Shown here in pieces: positions 22,301-48,953 of a DNA stretch of 64,000 bases. The DNA comes from Lingula anatina. Taxonomy: Eukaryota > Brachiopoda > Lingulata > Lingulida > Lingulidae. Within the stretch, counting starts at the first letter, position 1, and each line of letters opens with the position of its first letter. A model generated the notes under the pieces. It was given only the letters and a program-made list of their open reading frames with translations. It did not search any database and was not told the DNA's origin. Location of the stretch: assembly GCF_001039355.2 (NCBI RefSeq), contig NW_019775485.1:145712-209711 (forward strand). The letters are read 5' to 3'. Position numbers and translations under genes: made by a program.

Positions 22301-25122
22301 AGGTTATTTGGTACACATAACTCCAATTTCAATCTCCATTAGTACACTGAGATTCAAACAAGCGATAGCGTTGATTCTACAGAAAAAGACTGCCTCTGAC
22401 TGGCAGTGATGCATATTTATATCCTCTTAATGCCCAATACAAAACTAGGATTTACTTAAATTAATGGCAACTGCTAACCTGAACGTAACATACACACAAG
22501 GTTCAGGCTATCTTCAACTTCATCATTACTGCACAGATGGAAAGTGACGAAAAATATTGATTAATATGGCAAGCAGTTCTTTAATATAATTCCCTGCAAT
22601 AGGGTACAGTGTGTAATCTGTTACCTGTTGTCCACTCCCTTTCTCTAGCCTGTCCATCATTTCCTCAAACTGGAGAGGATTGATTTCCATCTTTTTGGCC
22701 TGCTTGTTCAACCACTGTTCGTCATCAGAGTCCATATCGTAGTCCGGTATCTCCTGATCCAATCCAAAAGCTGGAATACACAGAGCAAATGCTAAATATG
22801 ACTGAACATTTTTTATAATATGCCTTCCCTATCGGACTAAAATATAGACCAAAGGTAAGCTGACTGGGGGACCAGTCTGGATACACCCAACTCAAGAATA
22901 AAGCAGGTCTTCATTTCAGTTTGTATATCTTCAACTCATGAAAAATATGAAGTAGAACAGTAAAGCAAAACAACTATTGGCATTAAATGCCAACCAATTA
23001 TTTTGTTTTTATAAAGGTGAGGACATCATATTTAACCCCTAGTATGTCAATCAATACTATTGTATTCTGTACAAATCAGTACAAATTTGAATTTTCAACA
23101 TTAACAATTTGTCTATAATAATAACTAATAACATTTACAACCCAAACAAACAGGTTGACTCAGGCAGCATCTAACACCAGGATCAACAATAAATTACTCC
23201 AAGGCAAATTGCAGTAAATCAAATGGCATTTTATGTCTATGCCATGCTATTCCTAAAATCAACTTGCCCACAGGCAACATTTTGCCAACAGTTAAACTAC
23301 CAGACGATGGAAAACAGGTGCCCTCATATAGCCAACTTTTATAAACTGAACTAAAAGGTATTTTGTTAATCCTATGCTGGATGTTCCCTCATCTCAAACA
23401 GCATAGTTCCCTGCCTTGAAAAGATAAATACACAGACATGAGCCCAGGTTAAAATAAATAAATAAATAAAATAAAAAAATACATACAAATAAAAAATCTG
23501 GACATTTATTGTGGAACCAAACACCTTACATTACTTTTTTGGGGTTTAATTGCTCTGGGGTCAAAGCAGAATCCACAGAAAAAGCTCATGTCTGAATAAA
23601 AGTCAACACTTACGCTGTATGTGAATATATTGTTTTGGCATTTTGCAGTCAGGTGCATACATCTCATTATATTCCCTTGTAACCTCGTCTATGTCCGGCA
23701 CAGGTATGACAAGCCTCTCTGAGGTGCCGTAGACCTGTTGTGCTGACAGGGCTCTTTGGAGATGATGTTCCTATAAATGTATGTGAAAATGCTTTAAAAA
23801 AATCAGTTTTGATAAACCTCAGAAATAAATATAATTTAAAGAAATTGTTGTTTGCTTATATAAAAAACTTTTTTGATACTTATTTTGTATTGTATCACAT
23901 CTGTATTTCTTTTTTCATAATCTGTTTTTAAACATCTGAAATTTTTAATAATTAAAAACATAAACATCAGGCTCATATGTACTAGTAATGGATAATGGTT
24001 GCTTAATTCAAATCTTTGGTTAAGGTATTTTACTCTATGTAACAGGAGGGAAGGGAGTTCTCTGTATGTATTCACATTGTTACTCCCCTTCCCCCTAAAT
24101 TTTGGTTAGCTTTATTAGAGAAAGGTTTTAAAATTGGGAATTATGGGAAGAGCTCGGGGACGTAAAATGTTGTAGCCACTGCGAAGACTGACCTATCTAG
24201 TGTAGAACAGTTTCATTAGCTATGTTATTATAATAGACTTGTGAAGATTCTTTTGTCTATAGCTATTTATATTAGTTTGACCTCAACCTCATTCCCTGAT
24301 GAAATCTGACTGCAAGCAGATGAAATATTGGATGGTAAGATCAAACTAATATAAATAGCTATAGACAAAAAGAATCTTCACAAGTCTGACCTATCTAGGT
24401 CTTGCTTTACCCAGATTCCAAGTATTTCTTTTTAAAAATTAATTCAAATATTGATCATGTGAATCAGAACAATGGTCAAAGCAGTTTACTCGGAAAATGG
24501 AGGGAAAGTAGGAGGACATGATGATAAAAAGTATCAAAATAAAAAATAATAATAATTCAAGATTGGTCTTAAGACAAAGTAGACAATGTCTGTAACTTAA
24601 TGTACATAACTTTTTGGAAAAACGAACTAGCTTGTGTAAGAAAGACCATGTTTGTGGGGGAATTTATGACTTCATGTGATACACGTGGTTTTACTGGAGC
24701 AACTTCCGGGAATTTCCCACCAAAATGGTGGACACAAACACAAAGTCACGTGACATGCTTGATTTTGTAATACGAAATATTTACTTATCAGCCACAATCT
24801 TATTATTTTCTGGCGACACATCTCAAAGATTTGTATCATTTTTTCAACTTAAAGGCCTATAAACTCTGATGAGGGAGTGAGTCATAGCGAATTGAGATAT
24901 GCATTTACCGCCATTCAAGATGGCGGGTCATATGAGAGCCCCGGATTCGAATGTGAACAATGAACTTACCGTTTCCTCCTCCTTTTCCATTCCCGTGGGC
25001 ATTTGAGGCACTGCACGGTTAATGGCTGCAAAATCTGGAAGGTCCGGTATCTCCTCGGCCTTATAGACCGGCATTGGCTTGGAGGCGTCCAGCGCCCGAG
25101 CCCGGAAAGATAGCTTGCTCAT
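16308..25122 (-). CDS. EPC1: Enhancer of polycomb homolog (NuA4/TIP60 complex subunit), complete
   Basis: Coding exons, 5' to 3' on the minus strand: 25122-24970, 23770-23614, 22770-22625, 21790-21695, 21444-21337, 21096-21029, 20766-20580, 20252-20085, 19231-19145, 18788-18640, 18302-18180, 17735-17386, 16919-16691, 16383-16308. They total 2,097 nt, or 698 residues plus stop. The N-terminus MSKLSFRARALDASK and the EPcA region (PQMPTGMEKEEE, LQFEEMMDRLEKGSGQQ, PYVAFRRRTEKMQTRK) match human EPC1 and EPC2. The C-terminal half keeps DPDGPYAFRRK, GNWPWSS, RRRIGRGGR, HFRPKTP, a Gln-rich stretch, SATAQFA and the ending PVPMEVT. EPC scaffolds the Tip60 histone acetyltransferase module in the nucleus. 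Invertebrates usually have one gene equally related to EPC1 and EPC2, so the paralogue symbol is nominal. Confidence 0.95.
19350..19520. repeat. dispersed repeat, related to 28196-28345
   Basis: A block starting CACCAGCTT and ending around AACAAGCCC aligns, at very roughly 70 percent identity by eye, with 28196-28325. It lies in the EPC intron between exons 20252-20085 and 19231-19145. The minus-strand open frame across it (to 19799) has no recognisable domain and runs into an adjacent foldback element. Confidence 0.5.
19613..19956. mobile_element. MITE with 21-bp perfect terminal inverted repeats, TTAA ends
   Basis: The sequence AAAGGGATAATAACTCTTCG begins at 19615 and its exact reverse complement ends at 19954. 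Including the next base inward, the inverted repeats are 21 bp and perfect. TTAA abuts or overlaps both ends (19613-19616 and 19953-19956). The element is about 344 bases with no transposase, so it would be non-autonomous. TTAA suggests a piggyBac-type target, but that is inference. It sits in an EPC intron. Confidence 0.7.
22111..22172. repeat. short imperfect foldback
   Basis: Arms built on TGTCCCTTTAATAT and ATTGAAGGGACA, with AT-rich continuation on each side, fold back on each other in an EPC intron. The AAGGGACAATAA ends resemble the AAAGGGATAATAA ends of the element at 19613-19956, so the two may be related. No coding signal is present. Confidence 0.4.
24188..24398. mobile_element. foldback insertion with 45-bp arms, hammerhead-like core and 13-bp direct repeats
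   Basis: The left arm 24236-24280 and right arm 24341-24386 are reverse complements apart from one extra A. Between them lies CTGATGA (24296-24302), a 5-bp stem ATCTG/CAGAT closing a loop (24304-24321), then GAAA (24322-24325), which is the conserved core order of a hammerhead ribozyme. The 13-base CTGACCTATCTAG flanks the unit at 24188-24200 and 24386-24398 like a target-site duplication. Hammerheads are known in Penelope-like elements and retrozymes. Stems I and III are weak here, so catalytic activity is unproven. The unit lies in EPC intron 1. Confidence 0.6.
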
Positions 25123-25881
25123 TTTGACCCCAGAAATATGCAAATGAGCTCCCCTTCTACTTGGTTCACCTAATAACCACTTTTCCCACAGCCTACATAC
25201 AAAATTTCCACCGATCGCTATAAAATAAATGTCCTAGTATCATAATGCCTAGTAAATGTTTTCTCAGGTTCGCTTGGTACACCGTAGATCGCAATCAAAA
25301 TTCCACATAGTCTTACGAATTTTGCCTAGCCATCATGGCGGACGACCAAGCCCATGATCGAGTATCCCAGAATTCAGCGCGCGGGTACCTGCTTGCGCAT
25401 GCGCTTTCATTCATCTTTGACACAACTATGAATGGAGTTCACTTTGGGACATAGATCACTGGAATAAAACCGCATTAAAGTATGTTCCAGTTTTATACAA
25501 GTGCTAAACATGTAAATAAATATATTGGCAGGTAAATAAGTTAAATTCGGGGAAGGACAGTTCAAGGTTTTTGGAGTACACATTGTAAATCCGGAACAAA
25601 TAATGCACTATTTCACAATTATGTTACTGTTAATATGAATAGGGATACCTATATTATTAAACAGGTAACTTGCAAACTAGTTAAAAGATGCCAGTCTTTT
25701 TATCACTTATTTATCAAATGACACATATGCACATATGTTAACTTTTATTACCCCACAATATATTTCTTATTGCCTCTCTTATTATATTCTTATGTTTACA
25801 TTTGTCAAAATCAGTTTATTTGGGAAGAGAGAAATTATTAAAGAACAATTTTTATTTTTTTCTCAGCCTAAAATATCTAGA
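25123..25881. promoter_or_regulatory. divergent EPC / RBBP9 promoter region
   Basis: The two genes start back to back, 760 bases apart. An NRF1-type palindrome TGCGCATGCGC lies at 25394-25404, and a YY1-like ATGGCGGAC lies around 25334-25342. A strong splice acceptor (a T-rich run ending in CTCAG at 25862-25866) stands 15 bases before the RBBP9 ATG, so RBBP9 probably has a non-coding first exon upstream. No other gene is visible here. Confidence 0.5.
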
Positions 25882-26436
25882 ATGCCACCAAGAGTTGTGA
25901 TAATCCCAGGGAATGGGGCAGGAGATGTGTACCATGCAAACTGGTATGGCTGGTTGCACAACAAGCTTAATACCAAAGAAAACATTCCCTGTGCATTAGA
26001 AAACATGCCAGACCCTGTCACTGCAAGGGAAAGTGTGTGGATCCCATTCATGAAGGAGACATTGAAGTGTGATGAGAGCACAATTATTGTAGGCCATAGT
26101 TCAGGCGCTCAGGCAGCAATGCGTTATGCAGAGAAATACAAAGTACTGGGTATCATTGTAGTGTCAGGTTGTGTCACTGATCTAGGAGATGAGAATGAGA
26201 GAGCTAGTGGGTATTACAACAGACCATGGGAATGGGAGAAAATAAGGGCCAATGCCACATTTGTTCTGCAGTTTGGTTCTACAGACGATCCCTTTATACC
26301 ATGGGAAGAACAGCAACAGGTCCATCAAGGACTGCAGTCAAAACTGCATAAATATGAAGATAAAGGACATTGCATGAATTCCACGTTTCCGGATTTATTG
26401 AATGCAGTGAAACATTTGGTCGTTTTTAAGTTCTGA
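25882..26436 (+). CDS. RBBP9: RBBP9 serine hydrolase
   Basis: A single coding exon encodes 184 residues, matching the usual family length (human 186). The start was chosen at MPPRVVIIPGNG because it aligns with the family N-terminus and because the frame upstream lies beyond a splice acceptor. The nucleophile elbow GHSSG places Ser73; the triad is completed by Asp136 in FGSTDDPF and His163 in DKGHCMN. Other conserved blocks are MPDPVTARES and GDENERASGYY. RBBP9 is an alpha/beta hydrolase; the human enzyme was first reported as an Rb-binding protein. The LxCxE motif is kept as LKCDE (61-65). AATAAA signals at 26572 and 26618 mark likely polyadenylation. It is divergent from EPC and convergent with SDHAF3. 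Confidence 0.96.
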   Translation: MPPRVVIIPGNGAGDVYHANWYGWLHNKLNTKENIPCALENMPDPVTARESVWIPFMKETLKCDESTIIVGHSSGAQAAMRYAEKYKVLGIIVVSGCVTDLGDENERASGYYNRPWEWEKIRANATFVLQFGSTDDPFIPWEEQQQVHQGLQSKLHKYEDKGHCMNSTFPDLLNAVKHLVVFKF

Positions 26437-26849
26437 CTGAGAGTTAGTGTTCATGATAGCTAGCACTAGTCAAATGAAATATCATGCACATAATCTTAAT
26501 AATTTAATCTATTTGGATGTGTGCATATAAATCTTTGTCAGTAACAATATTGGTTGAACCAAATAAATTATAAGCATTTAGTGTAAATTATGTATACTGG
26601 CACAAAAATAAATCTGTATCCTAACTTTTCATATGATTATAATATGCTTTTTGAGGCATTTGACAACTGAACATGATTTGTCAGAGTATTTAAAGCCAAT
26701 CATACACTTCAGATGTTCAAATAAATATAAGTGAAAAGATGAAGAATCAAGCTCTTCTGTTAAAGGACAACCAATACAAACACTGTTGCTGAAAAAAATT
26801 GAGCAAGCAAATAGCAGTTTTTAGTATTGACCTGGACCTGGGCACAAAA

Positions 26850-26878
26850 TTAAGTGAAAGTTATGAGCTTTCACTTAA
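26850..26878. terminator. 11-bp perfect hairpin between convergent RBBP9 and SDHAF3 ends
   Basis: TTAAGTGAAAG (26850-26860), a 7-base loop, and CTTTCACTTAA (26868-26878) form a perfect stem in the roughly 490-base space between two convergent genes. It could shape 3' ends, or it could be chance or a mobile-element remnant. There is no U-tract rule in eukaryotes to settle this, so the class is nominal. Confidence 0.3.
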
Positions 26879-26929
26879 GTCCCAATATTTCACTCGAGAG
26901 TTTAGTATACAAGACAGATCTTCTTGATA

Positions 26930-28662
26930 CTATCTCTGCTTTGTCTCTTCTGTATCATCACCATTGTCAGGGGCTTGCATTTCATCAACTTTTTTTTCTA
27001 ATTCTTTGATGTCTTCTTCATTGTCTGCCTGCCCAGTGGCTTCAAGGCCCAGATAATAGAGCTGATTTAGTTGATCTTCTCTAAAAGTATGTAATATATC
27101 CTCTGATAACTGTTTTCCTATCTGTGCATTCTTTTTAATTCCTTTAGGTCCCAACTGCTTGGAAAGTTCATATGCATATTTCTGAAACAGACGGAGAGAG
27201 AGACGGGTAGAGAAGTGCACGTATCAGTCATGCTGTAAAGCTAAGGCTAAGGTCCTGTAAAGCTATAAGGCCCTGACACAGAATATTAAGTGATTACATC
27301 TAAAAAAACTTTCCCTCCCAGACCATAGTCTACTTCAACATCCCATCACAGAAAAAAAAAGAATGTTTGCTATTTTAACAGTTACCTTCAATTTGGTAAG
27401 CTAAGCCTCCAAATACCATTTCATTAACCATTCCTCCTCAAATCATTTAAAACATATATAAAATCATTTAAGTAATTTAAAAATATTATCAATAACTTAG
27501 TAGTACTTGATTTACAATATATAAAAGATATATACAAAAACAGATTAATAAATAAAATAATGAAAATAAAATGACTTAAAACCTTTAAATTTGATGTATG
27601 GTTTTCCTTTTTTTTCTTGCATCAATGACCCATAGAAAATAAGTTTATCTGTGTAAAACACACACTCACTACCAGCATAGGTAAGCATAAACTGTTCTTT
27701 TAAGTTTGCCTTAAACAGTTTTAAAACTAGTCAAGAAAGCAGAACTTGATTACAATCCCCTTCAGTTATCCCTCTGCAGTCCTGTCCTTGCAACAAACAG
27801 AGAGATTACTATATATGGTACTTGTTTGCACATTCAACTTGTAACTTTATGGATCACTTGGACTTGTGCTCTTCAGTCTTAAATAAATTGAGGTTGATTC
27901 TTAATTTACTCATGTAAAGACTTACTAGTAATTATAAATAACTTAAATGATAATAGATAATTCATGTAAAACCACTGGTGGGTCCACTAGTCCAACTGCA
28001 GAATATTACAGTAACTTTGAAATAATCTGACATTCTCAGAAGTCTAACATTGCTTAAGGTTTGTGCCTATGGGCTCATTCCGGTCCCATTGAACCTGTTG
28101 GTCTACATAGATTGATCCAACACCGCAGGGACTCTCGCAGAATGCAATCAGATTAGCAGATTAACACTCTTCTTGATACCAATATATTTGTGTAACCACC
28201 AGCTTTTTTTGTCTTCTACTCAATGCCAAGATGAGGCATGTTCAACTGATTGCATTTAGTGAGGGTCCCCACCGAGTTGGATTGCTCTACACATACAAAC
28301 AATTTCAATAAGAATAAGCCCCTTTAGTAATGACATGGGCTGCAAACAAAGTGTCTGCAGCTTTCCTGGATTTAGGTCAAAGACATCTTGATACAGGTCA
28401 TTTTGTTTTCTGTGCTATTTCTTCCTAAATAAAATACAATATCTATAAAGCTTAGGTTTAAATTACAGGTATATTGCTCAAAACTTACTGTCCATTCCTC
28501 CAAGAACTTTGCTGCCACCTCTGGTTCTGCTGTTTTGTGTCTCTTGAATTCTTCTTTTACATATGAATCTCCCAGATATCTCATTTCATCAGGAAGACCT
28601 TTGTGAAGCCTAATAATTGTCTTATAGAGCAGGCGCACTCTAGATAAATGATTGGAAGGCAT
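26930..28662 (-). CDS. SDHAF3: Succinate dehydrogenase assembly factor 3 (LYR-motif family)
   Basis: There are two coding exons: 28662-28489 (58 codons, ending ...FLEEWT) and 27181-26930 (83 codons plus stop), giving 141 residues. The N-terminus SRVRLLYKTIIRLH carries the LYR-family motif as LYK, as in human SDHAF3, and is followed by YVKEEFKRHK and the second-exon blocks YAYELSKQL and FREDQLNQLYYLGLEAT. The family acts in the mitochondrial matrix in maturing the iron-sulfur subunit SDHB of complex II. The splice junction falls between whole codons. Exon 1 extends upstream to an acceptor at 28813 and also carries the end of another ORF (28681-29408). The acidic C-terminus (EEDIKELEKK to the end) is longer than in the human protein. 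Confidence 0.93.
28196..28345. repeat. dispersed repeat, related to 19350-19520
   Basis: This is a copy of the same uncharacterised repeat seen in an EPC intron. It sits here in the SDHAF3 intron, starting ACCAGCTT and ending near GAATAAGCCCC. Identity is moderate (very roughly 70 percent by eye). It has no coding potential. Confidence 0.5.
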
Positions 28663-28680
28663 CCTGTTTGTGTCTATAAA

Positions 28681-29408
28681 TTATATGATTTTTTTCAAAA
28701 GAACAAAGTAATACTCCAACAATTTCCTTCTAAATTCTTCTCCTAATTTCCAAAGTTGTGTCTGATATGCAGGCTGTATTATTGCATATTCATAACCAAA
28801 ATCCCACAGAATCTGAAATATGAAGCAAAATTCCAATAACACAACTATTACAATTCTTATCAAAGTGACATAAGGCCATAGTTTTATAATTATCAATATG
28901 ATATAACACTATCCTTTTAATATTAAAACATATATAAGAAGAGTTACACTAAGATCCACTGAGATGAGCTCAAGGATGGTCCATCATACCACATTTCTGC
29001 CTTCTGACTGCAGTTTGCATGACACATTTTAAAATTCCAACTCTTTTTGACTCAATTTAGGTCTTCCTCACTGCAAACTACAAATCTGTGAGGCCCTATA
29101 CCACCCAGTAAACAGAGTGAAGTCTTTTAAGACTAAAAACACAAGTTGCATAGTGCAACATCAATTTGACTTGGATTTGCTCGTTCAGCTTTGCTCTTTA
29201 AGCATGTTAAAATTGCAAACTCTTTTTTTTTTTTTTTTTTTTGCATAAAAATGTATCGTGCAATTTATCGGGTTTGCCTAATAATCGAAATCTGGTTACA
29301 CATAGCCGTAATACTTACAAAACCAACTACTTATGTCATGCTCGTACACATACTTACAACCGGAAATGACACAGAACAGAGCTTCCGGAAACATAAATTA
29401 CCCAGCAT
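28681..29408 (-). CDS. spliced 60-codon ORF upstream of SDHAF3 in the same predicted transcript
   Basis: The ORF starts with ATG at 29408 and uses a first exon 29408-29358 (17 codons, MLGNLCFRKLCSVSFPV) with a consensus donor GTAAGT. It resumes at 28812 after a TTTCAG acceptor and stops at 28683-28681, only 18 bases before the SDHAF3 ATG. The second part includes WDFGYEYAIIQPAYQ and LWKLGEEFRRKLLEYYF, which look protein-like rather than random. The frame stays open exactly across the splice. The first 17 residues carry basic residues and could be a mitochondrial presequence. I do not recognise the family. It could be a second protein from a dicistronic mRNA or a regulatory upstream ORF. Confidence 0.5.
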
Positions 29409-29567
29409 CCATTGGGACAACTGGCCATCTCAGAGAGAGGGGACCGGCCAGATATGTAGATAGTTTTTCTCGAATATTGGTTATTTGGCAAGGTTGATGC
29501 ATTTATATCTACCACTTTAAGGAAAGGAGGGCATATTTGGCATCTTAAAACGCTACAATTTGGCAAA
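29358..29567. promoter_or_regulatory. head-to-head promoter of the SDHAF3 unit and dynein intermediate chain
   Basis: Only 159 bases separate the upstream ORF ATG (29408, minus) from the dynein chain ATG (29568, plus). ETS-like CTTCCGG/TTTCCGG cores lie at about 29366 and 29381. No TATA box is evident. Shared bidirectional control is inferred from spacing. Confidence 0.45.
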
Positions 29568-45707
<16,140 letters not shown>

Positions 45708-48700
45708 CACAGAGAACATTAAATTACTCAACCAAATGTGTATGAAAACTATATATTCCTGTTTGTATTGGATATACACTTTTCTTGGTAATATGAAAAC
45801 ACTTTATGGACCATTGGGCATATATTGTGAGAGTAAAAATGTGTTCAGACCACACAAAAGTTGTAAACCTACTCGAAATCTCATTGCCAAAAGAATTTTC
45901 AGGTTCTTCTCATGCTTGTGTAGAAGTAGGCTTAAGCTTGAGGTTAATATAAAATTATTGCAAATCTGAATGGTAAATATGTAAGTCAATTTAAGTATAA
46001 TTATTCACTTTCTTCCAATAAGGGATTTTAAATTATTTGTTCTGAAAACATATGTACTGGAATGATTGAAGCAAACATAGGTGTTTTACTAGTGAGCACT
46101 AACATTGAATGAAGAAGAAAGTAACTTGGACACATAAAAGCAGGTAAACAAAGTCCCCAGTACATATGTTGTGTGTAGTGTCCTTCGAGCCAAGTAATGG
46201 CTGCCCAGTGTAAAATAGATCTTCCATAACAGGAAAAAAGAAGTTTAACTTTTAAGTCTTGGCATTTGCATTCATGGTCAAATACTAATTTTTCAAAGTT
46301 TTTCCTCTCAGTGAAATGAAAATAGTAAGAACTGGTGCTGTTCTTTCTTGTGAATGATTCAGCCTAAAAGCAAATTATTCAGTGAGACAGCTACTCTTTA
46401 GAACATATGGCAAAAACATTAGTTATGAGTAATTTCATTTACCTATCAATCCATAAGAATCAAGGTCAGTATGGTAGTAACTGCCTTAAATAGTTTGAAA
46501 ATACAAAAACCAGTGAAGTTGTTTGTGCATTCCTGCAGTATATTTATTTAGCAATTTAAAATATAAAACTATTGCTGTTTATCATTTTAGCAGTGTATGC
46601 TGACAATTTAACTGTGGCAGAATTTAAGTCAGAAGTTAACACAAGCTTCACAAAAATGCGAACAAGCTTTGGTGCCTTGTAAAGATGGAAAGGACTCATG
46701 ATAAAAAGTGGTAAACGTATTACCATAGCCTCTGGAAAATTTTAAAATATAAAATTGACATTCAGCTTATATTTTGTCAATGTAATGACTTCATACAGCA
46801 ACTTGAGTGCTCAGACCGTGATGTTGGACAAAAAGAAGCTATTTCACACTGAATGTTATTGTGGTTTGCAGCAATGTCACCCATAGCTGAACAAAGATAA
46901 TCTGGCCTATTGCTCACCTTAAGACAATGTTCTTATTTACTGACCTAATAAAAAGAACCACATCTGACAAAGTTGATAAATGGTTTTATTTTCATTATCC
47001 TCCAGATGACACATGAAGTTGATTGAGATAATTGTCTTAATCTATAGAATATTATGTTATGTGAAAGCCTGCTTTCATGATGTATTGTTTGCCCCATTGT
47101 TCTTGTGTATTTACAAACTTTGGCATTAGTCGCAAAATAAAAATGCACCTTTTCTCATAGCAAATATAATACTTTAATTTGAGATTTAAGAGGCACTTTG
47201 AATTCTTGAAGTGTCAAATTATTATTTTAGGAATGATGCAAGTACATAACAAGATGCTGATTTTATCACTAATAAAAAAATCTTGATATTGTTTTAATTG
47301 AATAAACATACTAGAAGAGCAATATCATGGAAAAAAATTATCTTTACTTTTTTTAAATAAGAAACTGTACCCTTCAAGTAAATATTTTTGAGTATTTTGG
47401 CACTTGAAAATTCTGGTTAATATATCTGAATAAAAATAACACCACTACATGTCATCTATAATTCTTAAAAAATCGGGGAAAATATACAAAATTCATTATT
47501 AAAAATCCAGCAGGATGTTTTCATGTAGTGGACCCATAACTCATTGGGATAACTAATTAAAGTGAGGCAACAATACTGCAATACAGTAATGTCTAAGCCC
47601 TAACTTTGGGTCTATATAAATTGCGGAAATGGCTTCATATAATTTTTTGCACATTATATTGAAGAAACTAAATTAAAATAAAGATTATTTCTAAAAATGG
47701 CACAAAGTATGTGCACATTGGGGTCATCATTTATTGTTCAATGCTCTTTGATGGCATGTACTAAATTCAACTATAACAGCACAATCAGTTCAACTATATA
47801 ATCTCCCTTTCCAATACTTCCCTGCATCGGGTCAATCTGATAAAGACAGAAAAGAAAAGATAAACACAGCAAACTACAGGGCACTGGTGATCAATTGTTA
47901 GTCAAAACTAAAATCTACTTTTGGATGTACTTGAAATCTACATAAATGACAATGTTTTTGTTCATTAGATTAAAACTAAATTTACCAGACAAAATGTTTT
48001 CATTGTGTCACAAAAACAGTAGTCTGTACCAAATAAGGCTTTCATTGATTGTCTTTGCACCTTTAAATGTAACAATAAAAATATTTTGTAAAAAAAAAAG
48101 TTTAATACAATATAACAAAGTTTAACATTCACACTGTTCAAGATTGCATTTTCTGTGCAATTGTCATAAAATTGAGCAATGCCAATAAAATGATTTTACC
48201 CATAACTTGCATACAGAAACTAAACACTGCAATACACCTTTTATCTTGCTCTAACTTATTTTGTTTAAAGCAAGAAGCAAAAATAACACCCAAATCATAA
48301 TAAAATAAAAAATTTAATTAAATAAATAACCCAAAATAAAATATATTGCCCATGAACAACAAAATATTTTGCTATGATACATATAGCTAGGCCCTTTTCA
48401 CACATACTTATCTTTATTGCAACTTTCAGAGATTGATAACTTAATTGCCTGTTGTGAGTAATTTTGATTGGCCTTAACAGTTGGAAGCAAACTTTGAGAA
48501 TTGGAGCAAACCACCCTGTATAGATTATTTCATGTAGGGACCAGTCAAAACATTGCAATACAGGTAAGTGTTTCACTTGATGTAAAAAGGACCTCAGACC
48601 TAAGTCACTGCTGATTATATCATGCTAGTACAATCAAAAGGTTTATTCTTTTCAGCAACTAATCCTATCTATCTTATGAATCTCATTAGCATCCACACTC

Positions 48701-48953
48701 TGTGACAATTTTTCTGTTTCACTCTCTGGCCAATCGAAGAATTGCCCTTCAGATAATAAGTTAATAAGCTGCATTCCATATATCTTGGCAGAATCCTGCA
48801 CCAAATTGCCTCTGGTTTTATATCAAACACAATGAAATATAAACAGTTTGGTATTATCAAATACCACAATTAAGTCTCGGGGTTTCCAATGCTCAAAAGA
48901 GAGGACCTCTGCTGTACAAAGTCACACCGTTTAAATTCCCTTCATATTTAGTA
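45708..48953. other. convergent 3' untranslated regions and intergenic sequence
   Basis: No protein-coding exon is supported between the dynein chain stop (45705-45707) and the receptor stop (48956-48954). Plus-strand AATAAA signals near 46946 and 47136 are plausible ends for the dynein chain mRNA. Minus-strand signals near 48411 and 48640 are plausible ends for the receptor mRNA. The sequence is uniformly AT-rich. Open frames here, such as minus 48295-48576, show no domain. Confidence 0.55.
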
